Notes under the pieces: generated by a model
Seen by the model: only the letters and a program-made list of their open reading frames with translations
Databases searched by the model: none
Told to the model about the DNA's origin: nothing
Program-made: the position numbers and the translations under genes
Source of the DNA: Gammaproteobacteria bacterium
GTDB lineage: Bacteria > Pseudomonadota > Gammaproteobacteria > Pseudomonadales > Azotimanducaceae
Reading direction: 5' to 3'
Length of the DNA: 64,000 nucleotides
NCBI GenBank assembly: GCA_009841615.1
Contig: VXLL01000023.1
Location: 1 to 64,000, forward strand
Part shown: piece by piece, positions 46,026 to 54,938 of the stretch
Numbering within the stretch: the stretch's first letter is position 1
How the letters are laid out: every line of letters starts with the position of its first letter

Positions 46026-47819
46026 ATGAGGCTAACGCTGAAATTTCACGACACCAAACTTACAACTGAAGAGTGCTTCATGACTCCTGAAAATCACGAA
46101 TTTGAAGCAAAGCAGGGCAAGTTGCCCATCATAGTGTTTCTAGGTGTGCTTTGTTTGTTTCCGATAAAGGCTCTCGCGGAAGAAGACTCAGTCGGAGCCA
46201 CCCAATCCGCGCCACTTGATGGCCCCGTTACGGATAGTTCTCACCAAGCAATTTTTTTATTGGGTGACCATGACAGTGTTTTCGATCAAAGAGCGAACCT
46301 TTACGAAACGCTTACCCTAGCAAATAAAGATGAACTAGTTGGGTTGTTGAAAGATTCACTCAGCATTGTGCCGGATAGCGTTAGACACGAGACTATTTTT
46401 GCTATCGCGAGTAGGTTTACCGCAATCGATCCACTCGAAGCACTAGTAGCATTCAATGAACTCGCGGAACAAGAGCGAACCCCATTTTTAGAGGGGCTAT
46501 TCTCCGAATGGTGCGTTTCAAATTTAGATGAAGCGGTTGCGGCGGCAGTTAAACTGAATAGACAAGAGCGGCTAACCGTGTTTATGGCTATCGTGAGCGT
46601 GAGAGATGACCTAACAATTTCACAACTCAACTCAATTGCGAGTGAACTGGGTCATCCAGACTATGCGTCAGATGTTGCGAGTCAAATGAAGATGGTGGAG
46701 TTCGCCGACGATCCCATCTCGGCGTGGGATGTTTTGATCTATGATGGACTGGACAACTCTTCACAGCTTGACACTCTAGTGCATGTAGCTGAAGCAGTAA
46801 TCGAAAAACATGGCTTTCACGCTTTGTTTCATCTTCATGAGCCATTTGACCGCGGGTTCCGAATCGTTGGTGAAACTACCATTTACTATGAGGTTTTAAA
46901 TACGCTTGTGAAAAACGACCCAGAAAACACCTGGGAGTACATTCGAAATGGTTCCACAGGAACATTCGATGAGCCGTTGGAGAAGGTACATTTACAAGAC
47001 CAAGATCCCTTCTCGAAGCGCGAACAGGCATACATGACTGACCGAGTGCAACGACTATTAATGTATTCTTGGGCTGACACCTATCCTGATGAGGTACTCT
47101 CCGATATTGAACAGATCCCGTACCACTTGCAACCTCTAGCCTGCGAACGAGCATTAGCCGAACTCGTAACAACAGATCCGGAAAGAACTGTTGAATTGAT
47201 TGGGTCATTGACACCCTACGGGTCAAATAGGAATGCTGCACTAGAGGAAATTGTTCGGCGATGGTCAGCTACAGATCCTTCAGCGGCACTAGATTGGGTT
47301 TTGTCTGCTCCGGAAATGGAAAACATTGCTGATGGTAAAGCATTCAGTACCCCGTCTACCCGTACTTACATAATGAGAACAGTTTTGGCATCGCTCGCGT
47401 TAGAAGACCCAGAACGGGCACTTCAAGTCGCAACCCGTGAGTACAGACCAGAGTACTTCGAGTCTTGGATCATGGCTAAGCTTGCGCGTAGTGATCTTGA
47501 GTCAGCTCTTGAAGTACTACCCTTAGTAATTCATACCACTCCGGTGGTAGCTGGCGTACTTGTTGAACTTGGCGAAGTTGAACGAGGAATGAAAATGTTA
47601 CTTCAGTACGAAGACACCTCTGATGAGGAAGTTAGCTGGTTTTGGTTTTTCCGCAGTTGGGCAGTCTATAACGCTGTAGATTTAATTGAAAGAATGGAAG
47701 AGTTTGAACCCAAATTGAGGACCGCAGCTGCAAGTGCGATAGACTACATTTTTATACCGGAATTAACTGGCAAACAAAATATTTACATTCGCTCTTTCTT
47801 GGACGATGCTCGTGAATAA
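46026..47819 (+). CDS. Array protein, subfamily D (copy D1)
   Basis: 597 residues from ATG 46026; an internal ATG at 46080, preceded by GAAGAG, would also leave a complete signal peptide (LPIIVFLGVLCLFPIKALAEE). No membrane helix follows, so the mature protein may be free in the periplasm. Helical repeats include ANLYETLTLANKDELVGLL and IPYHLQPLACERALAEL, the latter nearly identical in D2. The signature is WSATDPSAALDWV, and the terminal helix NIYIRSFLDDA is a weaker version of the family end. It starts 6 bases after C1, implying linked expression. Confidence 0.85.
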   Translation: MRLTLKFHDTKLTTEECFMTPENHEFEAKQGKLPIIVFLGVLCLFPIKALAEEDSVGATQSAPLDGPVTDSSHQAIFLLGDHDSVFDQRANLYETLTLANKDELVGLLKDSLSIVPDSVRHETIFAIASRFTAIDPLEALVAFNELAEQERTPFLEGLFSEWCVSNLDEAVAAAVKLNRQERLTVFMAIVSVRDDLTISQLNSIASELGHPDYASDVASQMKMVEFADDPISAWDVLIYDGLDNSSQLDTLVHVAEAVIEKHGFHALFHLHEPFDRGFRIVGETTIYYEVLNTLVKNDPENTWEYIRNGSTGTFDEPLEKVHLQDQDPFSKREQAYMTDRVQRLLMYSWADTYPDEVLSDIEQIPYHLQPLACERALAELVTTDPERTVELIGSLTPYGSNRNAALEEIVRRWSATDPSAALDWVLSAPEMENIADGKAFSTPSTRTYIMRTVLASLALEDPERALQVATREYRPEYFESWIMAKLARSDLESALEVLPLVIHTTPVVAGVLVELGEVERGMKMLLQYEDTSDEEVSWFWFFRSWAVYNAVDLIERMEEFEPKLRTAAASAIDYIFIPELTGKQNIYIRSFLDDARE

Positions 47820-47967
47820 ACGAACGTAATCGGTGCTAAACCCAAAACAAAGGCATCTATCAGCGGAATTCTCGCAAATGTTGAAGTCGTTGTCTATGAA
47901 ACAACCCCCGCACTGATACTAATCTAACGCATGTTCATAGAGCTAAGCACATCGCTGAACGAACTCA

Positions 47968-47995
47968 TTGATTTTCACTGCGTACGGAATATAAC
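47968..47995 (+). promoter_or_regulatory. Candidate sigma-70 promoter of the C2-D2 dyad
   Basis: TTGATT and TATAAC are separated by 16 bases and lie 48 bases before the C2 start codon. Four of six and five of six positions match the consensus. The 224-base gap between the dyads gives room for a separate promoter. Confidence 0.5.
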
Positions 47996-48043
47996 CCTAC
48001 ATTACAAAGAGAGGTTCTGGATTTTCGCAATCCCCGTTAACCG

Positions 48044-49948
48044 ATGAAAAGACTTGGAACACATCAGTGGATCATTGTAGGATGTGCCGCGACTATCGTA
48101 TTAGCAGCTTCAGTAGTGGTCTACCTGATTATCAAATCTAATCTGGGAAACCAAGATGATGCTACGAGTTTCGGACGAAACGATCCTTCAACGACACAAA
48201 GAATAGACGCTGATAACCAGACGACACCAAAATATCAGTCCCCTGCTGAGGCATTGAATGAACTGGTCAATATTGACAGTGCTTTTCAGCGTTCGGTGTC
48301 TCTCTTTAAATATTTAGCAAATATCGACAGCGACGAACTTGTTGATCTGTTGAATCTTGCCGAAAACATAGAGCGTGGCAGCATTCGTACTAACATACAG
48401 ACGCTAGCGATTCGGAAGCTCACGACCAACGATCCGGATCGAGCGCTTCGCTGGATTGCAGATATTCCAAGAGTTCACCGAGCACCTTTATTAGAGAGTG
48501 TGTTTCATGAATGGTCGCTCATAGATCTGAGCAAAGCCGTCGCAGGAGCTCAGTCACTAAAAGGGACCGACCGACATGTCGCTCTTGACAGCATTCTGTC
48601 GACACGCGATGACCTTTCGACATCAACCCTACTCGACGTTGCTCGCGAATTAGGCCTAGAACAAGTAGCGTTACATCGGATGAGCACGAACCAAACTCTC
48701 GAGCGTCTCGACGATCCCGTATCGGCATGGAACGCTCTTGTGAACGATGATGTCGGCAATGCATTGCAGCTCGACTTGTTGAAACTTGTAGCGTCTACCT
48801 GGAAGGAACAAGAAGGATTCGGTGTGCTCTTACAAGCGGCCGCCCTCTTTCCTCATACGGACGACCGTGCAGCATTGAGTACCGTCATTGAGGGTGTGGT
48901 TGGTGTGCAACTTGACGATGCATTCGACTATGTACAAAGCTTATCCCGTCGGGAACGGGGAGAACTTCCTTGTGCACTAGCGATGGTCGCGACTCGCATT
49001 GACCCCGTATTTGCACTCAAGAAAATTGCCGAATGGTCCGACGATCCTATTCACGTGCACTTACAAAGAGCCGTGTCCAATACTTGGGCACATACAGATG
49101 CTAGAGGAATGCTTGACAATCTCGACTTGTTACCCCAAGTTGCACGCGTGGATGCGATCGAATTAGCTTTCACATACCTTGCTTATGTATCGCCCGAAGA
49201 AGCTCTGCGGTACCTTGAGAAATCGAAGGAGTTTCTGCGTTCTGCAACAAATATCGCAACGATCATCGCCGAACAGTGGTCCAACACAGACCCAGAAGCA
49301 GCGCTCGAATGGTCAATTTCCTACGCGGGCGAGAACAGTCAAATACGAGAAGTTCTCGTGAGAAGTGTACTTCGGAATCTTGTAGCAACCGACACTCAAA
49401 AAGCCCTTGAATTGTCAGCGGAACTCCGGAGTGCTCGTATCCATTTAACGCAAGCACCTTATGATGTAGTATGGGAACTCACACAAATGGGAAGGATTGA
49501 TGAAGCTATCAAACTGCTTCCCCAGTTGGAGGAACACCCTAGGTATTTCGCCATAGACGATCTTGGACGGATGCTCGTGCGTGCTGGAGACCCGCAAGCG
49601 GCAATTGCGTTGGGTGCTGAGGTGCCTTCGCTCAATGCGCCTTTGGTCGGACCTGCAAGTTATTTCAACGGAGTATTTTGGGTATGGGTCGAACGCGATC
49701 CTCAGCAACTGTTCGATTCGCTACCAGCAATAGAGTCTCAGCGACTCCGGTCTTGGGCAGCAAAGCTCCTTTTAGACCATCAAAAATCAAGACCCGTACT
49801 GTCGGAGGAATCTGTCGAGTCCATCGAAGCGTTGCTCAGTGAGCACCCCGCAAGCAAAAATATATTTATGCTCGAGTTGCAGTTACAAGAAGACAAGGGA
49901 TTGATTGACCTAGACGAACTCGTTATGCCGGACGATTGGCGGGATTAG
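48044..49948 (+). CDS. Array protein, subfamily C (copy C2)
   Basis: 634 residues, ATG start. A basic tail precedes a membrane helix (WIIVGCAATIVLAASVVVYLI, about residues 9-29), so the large domain is periplasmic. Nearly every block of C1 recurs in order: ALNELVNIDSAFQRSVSLF, RGELPCALAMVATRIDP and DPIHVHLQR. The signature is WSNTDPEAALEWS, the late helix VESIEALLSE, and the acidic tail contains GLIDLDEL. It ends in TAG three bases before D2. A promoter candidate lies upstream. Confidence 0.85.
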   Translation: MKRLGTHQWIIVGCAATIVLAASVVVYLIIKSNLGNQDDATSFGRNDPSTTQRIDADNQTTPKYQSPAEALNELVNIDSAFQRSVSLFKYLANIDSDELVDLLNLAENIERGSIRTNIQTLAIRKLTTNDPDRALRWIADIPRVHRAPLLESVFHEWSLIDLSKAVAGAQSLKGTDRHVALDSILSTRDDLSTSTLLDVARELGLEQVALHRMSTNQTLERLDDPVSAWNALVNDDVGNALQLDLLKLVASTWKEQEGFGVLLQAAALFPHTDDRAALSTVIEGVVGVQLDDAFDYVQSLSRRERGELPCALAMVATRIDPVFALKKIAEWSDDPIHVHLQRAVSNTWAHTDARGMLDNLDLLPQVARVDAIELAFTYLAYVSPEEALRYLEKSKEFLRSATNIATIIAEQWSNTDPEAALEWSISYAGENSQIREVLVRSVLRNLVATDTQKALELSAELRSARIHLTQAPYDVVWELTQMGRIDEAIKLLPQLEEHPRYFAIDDLGRMLVRAGDPQAAIALGAEVPSLNAPLVGPASYFNGVFWVWVERDPQQLFDSLPAIESQRLRSWAAKLLLDHQKSRPVLSEESVESIEALLSEHPASKNIFMLELQLQEDKGLIDLDELVMPDDWRD

Positions 49949-49951
49949 TGA

Positions 49952-51721
49952 GTGCAAAGAGCGAACTGTCAGCAAAGTCTTTTTGGCACGAAGAAGATCT
50001 GTAGATTGAGTTTTAAATTGAAAACTCTTAGCACTTGGCAGCGTCTGTTACGTTTCAAGCTTCAAATCGGAGTGATCGTTTTGCTAGCGTCCAATCTTGT
50101 CTCTGACGAAGATACAAGTGTGAGAGCAGAAGTTAATTCGACGGGTATGAAAAAGAACATTCCGTTGCTCTCAGAGCACTCTAACGCCTTCAATCGCACC
50201 GTCGACCTCTACACGAATCTCGCTAGTGCTGGAGAAAAGGAACTACTTGAACTCTTGAATGACTCTCGAGACATCGCGCACAGCAGCGTCAAAAAAGAGA
50301 CACTATTTGCTATTGCAGGACGGTTTACTGAGATTGATCCCGAAAGAGCAGTGGAAGTAGCGATCGAGCTTCGGGTTACAGAACGCGATCCTTTTCTACA
50401 AGCGGTCATTACCGAATGGTCGGTGACAGATTTGGACAGTGTCGTAAAAACCGCAGCAAACTTTGATCGTGACTTACGGCTCACCATCCTTGAGACTATT
50501 GCGAATGTCCGCGATGACCTACCCTCTAAAACACTTCACGAAATTGCGAGCGAACTGGGTCACTCCGGGTATTTAACGCATTTAGAGAGTAGCACACAGG
50601 CGATTGAAATAGCAGATGACCCAAATGCAGCGTGGCGTGTATTGGTCCAGGACGGACTGGACGATGAGTTGCAATTAGAAGAGTTGATTCTTATGGCCGA
50701 AGCAGCGATTGAACAACAGGGGCTTGATGCTCTATTTCGACTTCGTGAGCCTTTTGCTGACGAAATAGACTACAACGAGGAGTATTTTCCCAGAATCAAG
50801 ATTTTTCGACTGGTTACGGAGGCACTCGTCAAAAACAACCCTCAAGACACGTGGGCATATATCGAAAACGGATCTCCGCAATTATTCGATGAAGCTTCGG
50901 ATCACACGAATATAGAAGATCAGAGTGAGATATCACAACGGGATCGCGCGTTTATGACCGATACTGTACAGCAACTGTTGTTGAAATCTTGGGCTGCTAT
51001 GGATCCTGCCACGGTGATTGACAGAATGGAACAGATTCCGTTTCACTTGCAACCTCTGGCTTGTGAGCGAGCGCTAGCAGAACTTGCACGAACAGAAGCA
51101 GAGCGTGTCATTGATCTGATCCCATCGCTGACACATCTCGGATCAGCCAAATCTTCTACGCTGAGGCTAATCGTCGAGAAATGGGCGACCGACGACCCCT
51201 CAGGAGCACTCGATTGGGTTATGTCGTCTGAACATGTCGAACAAGATTCAAGGGAAGATTTGATCAGGATATCGCTCTATGAGCTAGTCTTGGAAGATCC
51301 AAAACACGCCCTGGAGGTCGCTGCAGCAGAACCGGACTCCGCGCGACTTGAGGCCTTTGTAATCGACGAGCTTGCACTCGCAGATTTAGATAGAGCGATA
51401 GAGCTTTTGTCTTCAGTAAGTAAACCTGCACGACATCTTTCAACCATCTGGGTAGCTGATCAAGCGATTGAACAAGGAGAAGTTGATCGCGCGATGGAAC
51501 TTATGCGGCAACTCGAAGAATCTTCGGAAGAAGAAGTTCGTTGGGGAAGTCTTATTAGGACCTGGTCTAGAGCAAATCCTGTCCAACTCTTTGAGCGATT
51601 GGATGAATTGCCTCAAGAATTGAGAGTAGAGGCCGCCCGTGAATTGGGTTCCAGATGGACACCAGAACTTACTCAAGAGCAAGTCGATTACGTGCGCACG
51701 CTCTATGGTGAGAATCAATGA
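49952..51721 (+). CDS. Array protein, subfamily D (copy D2)
   Basis: 589 residues from GTG 49952, three bases after C2. The N-terminus is basic and a hydrophobic stretch (LQIGVIVLLASNLV, about residues 37-50) may be a signal peptide if an internal start is used. Helical repeats match D1: NRTVDLYTNLASAGEKELLELL, IPFHLQPLACERALAEL and FMTDTVQQLL. The signature is WATDDPSGALDWV and the terminal helix VDYVRTLYGE restores the motif weakened in D1. Function unknown. Confidence 0.83.
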   Translation: MQRANCQQSLFGTKKICRLSFKLKTLSTWQRLLRFKLQIGVIVLLASNLVSDEDTSVRAEVNSTGMKKNIPLLSEHSNAFNRTVDLYTNLASAGEKELLELLNDSRDIAHSSVKKETLFAIAGRFTEIDPERAVEVAIELRVTERDPFLQAVITEWSVTDLDSVVKTAANFDRDLRLTILETIANVRDDLPSKTLHEIASELGHSGYLTHLESSTQAIEIADDPNAAWRVLVQDGLDDELQLEELILMAEAAIEQQGLDALFRLREPFADEIDYNEEYFPRIKIFRLVTEALVKNNPQDTWAYIENGSPQLFDEASDHTNIEDQSEISQRDRAFMTDTVQQLLLKSWAAMDPATVIDRMEQIPFHLQPLACERALAELARTEAERVIDLIPSLTHLGSAKSSTLRLIVEKWATDDPSGALDWVMSSEHVEQDSREDLIRISLYELVLEDPKHALEVAAAEPDSARLEAFVIDELALADLDRAIELLSSVSKPARHLSTIWVADQAIEQGEVDRAMELMRQLEESSEEEVRWGSLIRTWSRANPVQLFERLDELPQELRVEAARELGSRWTPELTQEQVDYVRTLYGENQ

Positions 51722-51780
51722 TAGAAAGCGAGAAATTTTCCCCAGAGCGAATGCGTGTTTCTCGATTTCTTTGGTACCAT

Positions 51781-52773
51781 CTAGCTACTCGGCTCGTTTA
51801 ATTCGGAAGATTCAGACTTCGCTTCACAACTGAAGTCTTGGTACCAATGCGAAAATTGGTTCGAAGACGGGAAGATCGCGGTTAATCGTACGCGAAACGA
51901 ATAATCTAGGTGATTCAACACCACGACATCTAAAGTGGGTTCGCGCTCAAAGGTGCCTTGGAATTTCACCTCACGAACTCGAAGACCAAAATGAGGAACA
52001 AATCCGCGGACTGATCGTTGGTCGAACATCGTGAGGTCATGGGTCTCGCGGTCGATTGCTACGGTGAGTTGCAAGTGCTTAGTCAAGGTAGACTTGGACT
52101 TTCGGTTACGTTTGAGACCCACAAATAATTGTTCGTCGTCAGTTCCGAGATAGTGTGTCGGGACCAAGGATTCAAACCACGACTTCATAGCGACGGGATG
52201 AAAATCACTAACTGGAATACGCTCTTCTCGACGTGCTCGTTTCTGTTCTACACTACTAAATAATGCAATCTTCTCTTGAAAGTGACTATATCGTTCACTT
52301 TCGGTCGGCTCTTCATCATCGAGCTTTAGTAGAGTCCAAGGGGGTTCTTGGGTTGGGTCAAATTTCTCCTTTACCCTAGCAGACACTGTATGCGCAACTG
52401 GTGTATCGAACCACTCCATCAATGCCTTCATTCCAGGTTGTAACAGTGAGTGCCGGAGCGCGTAAAAACTTCGACGTATGAGTTCGCCATCGCAGTCATC
52501 GCAAGGAGTGGTGATTCTGGTGTACGTACAAGAGCGGTTCTCGTTAGTACCTAAATCATCTATCCCTTCAGACCAGATTTTGAGGATATCGTCAGAAATT
52601 GGCTCTGCGCGAAGCCACAAACTCTTCACATCAAACCCAGAGGTGATTGTGGATACGTCTTCGGAATCCCGCGCTACAGAAACATTGATTGAATTTGGAA
52701 CTGAGCAACCAGAGGCTACGACCAGAACCAAAGACAGTCCTGCAACGGCTAAGAAAGTGTAAAACCCGCGCAC
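51781..52773 (-). CDS. Probable lipoprotein of unknown function
   Basis: 330 residues with a signal peptide and lipobox-like VASGC (Cys at about residue 23), so probably a lipid-anchored envelope protein. A cysteine pair (PCDDCDGE, about residue 92) could form a disulfide. The C-terminal half is beta-rich and charged (HLQLTVAIDRETHDLTMFDQ). I do not recognise the family. It converges with the C-D array and is followed by unrelated genes; co-function with the array is conceivable but untested. Confidence 0.75.
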   Translation of the reverse strand: MRGFYTFLAVAGLSLVLVVASGCSVPNSINVSVARDSEDVSTITSGFDVKSLWLRAEPISDDILKIWSEGIDDLGTNENRSCTYTRITTPCDDCDGELIRRSFYALRHSLLQPGMKALMEWFDTPVAHTVSARVKEKFDPTQEPPWTLLKLDDEEPTESERYSHFQEKIALFSSVEQKRARREERIPVSDFHPVAMKSWFESLVPTHYLGTDDEQLFVGLKRNRKSKSTLTKHLQLTVAIDRETHDLTMFDQRSVRGFVPHFGLRVREVKFQGTFEREPTLDVVVLNHLDYSFRVRLTAIFPSSNQFSHWYQDFSCEAKSESSELNEPSS

Positions 52774-52865
52774 GAGTAACAGGTGATCAAATCAATATTC
52801 CAAGAACGGCGCGCACAAGACACGCTCAGCGCGTGAATAACTTTGCCGAACGTTCGTCTAGAAGA

Positions 52866-53186
52866 TCACTCCGGTTCTACAACGACTCCAGTGCCATACG
52901 CAAGCAGTTCCGCAGAACCCGCCATCATGACCGAAGTAGTAAAGCGAACACCCACTATTGCATTCGCTCCCATTTCTTGAGCATGCTCCTTCATTCGATC
53001 TAAACTCTGTTCGCGGCTCTCGGCGATCAACTTGGCATACTCGCGTATTTCGCCGCCCACCACATTCTTGAGTCCAGCCATGATGTCTTTCCCAATGTGC
53101 CGGGCACGTACCGTGTTCCCCCGAACTATCCCTAAGGACTTAACGACCCGCATGCCTGGGACAGTGTCTGTGTTTACTACAATCAT
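52866..53186 (-). CDS. ybjQ: YbjQ/UPF0145 family protein
   Basis: 106 residues, full family length. Typical motifs: the start MIVVNTDTVPGMRVVKSLGI, then GLKNVVGGEIREYAKL, and ANAIVGVRFTTS near the end. Members are small pentameric proteins once annotated as heavy-metal binding; the actual role is uncertain. The gene directly upstream encodes a small membrane protein two bases away, so they form a pair. Confidence 0.92.
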   Translation of the reverse strand: MIVVNTDTVPGMRVVKSLGIVRGNTVRARHIGKDIMAGLKNVVGGEIREYAKLIAESREQSLDRMKEHAQEMGANAIVGVRFTTSVMMAGSAELLAYGTGVVVEPE

Positions 53187-53188
53187 TA

Positions 53189-53431
53189 TTACAACTCCAC
53201 GTCTTTGTATCTATCAGTTTTACGTTCGATCAATCTTTCCCGAACGACGACGAAAAAAAGAATACCGCCACCCGCGATGCCGAAAATGATTATCCCTTTG
53301 AACATCAAAGGCATTCCTTCGCTAAATACCCCATAAAGACCCCAAGCGAAAAAACTGACATAACAGATTGCACACAGCGATAACGCTAGAAATCCCACGT
53401 TGGTAAACACTTTTGTAACACGATCTTTCAT
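53189..53431 (-). CDS. Small two-helix membrane protein paired with YbjQ
   Basis: 80 residues from the ATG at 53431, which has AGGAA seven or eight bases upstream; the longer frame from 53482 has no better start. Two membrane helices (about 12-34 and 44-64: FLALSLCAICYVSFFAWGLY and GIIIFGIAGGGILFFVVV) are followed by a basic tail (RERLIERKTDRYK). It lies two bases before ybjQ. Small membrane proteins next to YbjQ are common, and the two may work together. No enzymatic motif is seen. Confidence 0.75.
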   Translation of the reverse strand: MKDRVTKVFTNVGFLALSLCAICYVSFFAWGLYGVFSEGMPLMFKGIIIFGIAGGGILFFVVVRERLIERKTDRYKDVEL

Positions 53432-53614
53432 AATTTCATTTCCTGTTGATGACTCCTCTACTGCGATTTCTTCAACACTCAATATTCTCTTCGTATTTTA
53501 AGGGAACTATCGACATGATTCCTATGGCAAAACAACGGGCTGTTTTTTTAAGAGAAGCTAGGCTCATTCCTTCGATTTGTGTAAACAGATTTTTACGAAT
53601 CATGTCTTATTCAA

Positions 53615-54043
53615 CTATGGCTCGGTACCTAAGGCTTCTCGCAAGCGCATAGCGTGACCCGCAAGAATTTCCGAATCTGCTAAGTCCCGTGCGTGAAATC
53701 GCTGCTGCAATCCACCCCAACGCGGTATAACATGAAAGTGTAAATGGAACACCGACTGTCCCGCACCTGCCCGATTTAACTGCATGATCATTACCCCTTC
53801 TGGTTGAAATACCGTGTCGACTGCTCGCGCAATTCGACGAGTTTGCAACATCAAGTGTTGTAGTCCCTCGTCAGAAACCGAAAAAATGTCTTTCGCGGGT
53901 TCTTTGGGAATAATAAGAGTGTGACCAGTACTTTGCGGCATTACATCCATCATGCAAAAACACATATCGTCTTCATGCACAATGTGTGCCGGAGCTTCAC
54001 CTCGCAAAATTTTTGCAAAAATATTGTTTGAATCGTAGCTCAT
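53615..54043 (-). CDS. HIT family nucleotide-binding protein
   Basis: 142 residues with the histidine-triad motif HLHFHVIPRWGG (about residues 100-111). The N-terminal part IFAKILRGEAPAHIVHED and GHTLIIPKEPAKDIF is typical of Hint/HinT-like hydrolases that act on AMP conjugates. The physiological substrate is not predictable. A monocistronic minus-strand gene, divergent from the LapG-like gene. Confidence 0.93.
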   Translation of the reverse strand: MSYDSNNIFAKILRGEAPAHIVHEDDMCFCMMDVMPQSTGHTLIIPKEPAKDIFSVSDEGLQHLMLQTRRIARAVDTVFQPEGVMIMQLNRAGAGQSVFHLHFHVIPRWGGLQQRFHARDLADSEILAGHAMRLREALGTEP

Positions 54044-54184
54044 GGTAGTACTCTCTTGATCTCATTAATTCTGCGACAACACATGATCGGAAAAAGAAGC
54101 AGCTGCCCAACACTGTACGATACACTGAGGACACTCTCTTCGCGGTAGTAAGGCCAGATTTTGCAAAGAAACGGTTCGATCTTG

Positions 54185-54898
54185 ATGCGTCTTCCAGGGT
54201 GGTATGTAGCTCTTAGCGTCTGTCTGATCGTATCTGCTTGTGCGACAGTAGACTTTGAATACCGATTTGACGACAAGTCAGCTCGAATTGGTGAAGCAAG
54301 CCTATGGGACAACTGGTATGAAACCGTTCAACGTACGAACGACGAGCTAGTCGCAATAGAAGCGTGCATTGAGGATGAGTCTAAATGTGATCGCTACATG
54401 CGTCGTATCCGACTTGTCGTGACTAATGGAAAAAAATTAGAACCAGCACAACAGCTACAACTCGTTAATCGGTACATAAACCGAATGCGCCGCTACAACG
54501 ATGATCGTAGAACCTATAAAGAACTTGAAGATTCTCGATTACTAGTAGCGCAACAATGGTCCACACTAATGGATTTCATGCAAAAAGGTGGCGATTGTGA
54601 GGATTTTGCTACCGCTAAATACGCGTTGCTAAAACTCATAGGTTTCAACACCCACGACCTACGTATTGTTGTCGTTTATGACCAAGACGTGCATGAATAT
54701 CATGCTGTAATCGCGGTCCGTACCGATGAGGATCAAGTTGCTCTACTGGACATCGACAACAAGATCTACACTCAGCGTCCTCCCAATTATCGGTTTGTGT
54801 ACTCCATCAACGAACACTCTATTTGGGACCATTCGTTGGAGGACACTCGGTTGCCACGCGCGTTGAGGAAACGTCAATCCAGGAGACAATCAAACTGA
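54185..54898 (+). CDS. Transglutaminase-like cysteine protease, LapG-like (BTLCP)
   Basis: 237 residues from ATG 54185 (a TTG at 54161 is open in frame but adds a charged tail before the signal). The N-terminus MRLPGWYVALSVCLIVSACA looks like a signal peptide with lipobox-like SAC. The catalytic Cys is in GDCEDFATAKYALLK (about residue 140), His in EYHAVIAV and Asp in LLDIDNK. LapG-type proteases release biofilm adhesins in the periplasm under c-di-GMP control through LapD; no LapD or adhesin gene is seen here, so the role remains a family-level guess. Confidence 0.85.
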   Translation: MRLPGWYVALSVCLIVSACATVDFEYRFDDKSARIGEASLWDNWYETVQRTNDELVAIEACIEDESKCDRYMRRIRLVVTNGKKLEPAQQLQLVNRYINRMRRYNDDRRTYKELEDSRLLVAQQWSTLMDFMQKGGDCEDFATAKYALLKLIGFNTHDLRIVVVYDQDVHEYHAVIAVRTDEDQVALLDIDNKIYTQRPPNYRFVYSINEHSIWDHSLEDTRLPRALRKRQSRRQSN

Positions 54899-54938
54899 GC
54901 GAAAAAGCTACGTGACACTAAGCATAGTCTAGCTCGAT

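Larger units (their letters stand above)
44103..51721 (+). repeat. Second paralogue array: two C-D dyads
   Basis: Four plus-strand genes in the order C1-D1-C2-D2 encode proteins of the same superfamily as the ten-gene array. C1/C2 are clearly duplicates (both contain DPIHVHLQR and a GLIDLD tail), as are D1/D2 (both contain HLQPLACERALAEL). Within each dyad the genes are only 3-6 bases apart; 224 bases separate the dyads, with a promoter candidate there. This points to a two-gene unit duplicated once. Confidence 0.88.
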
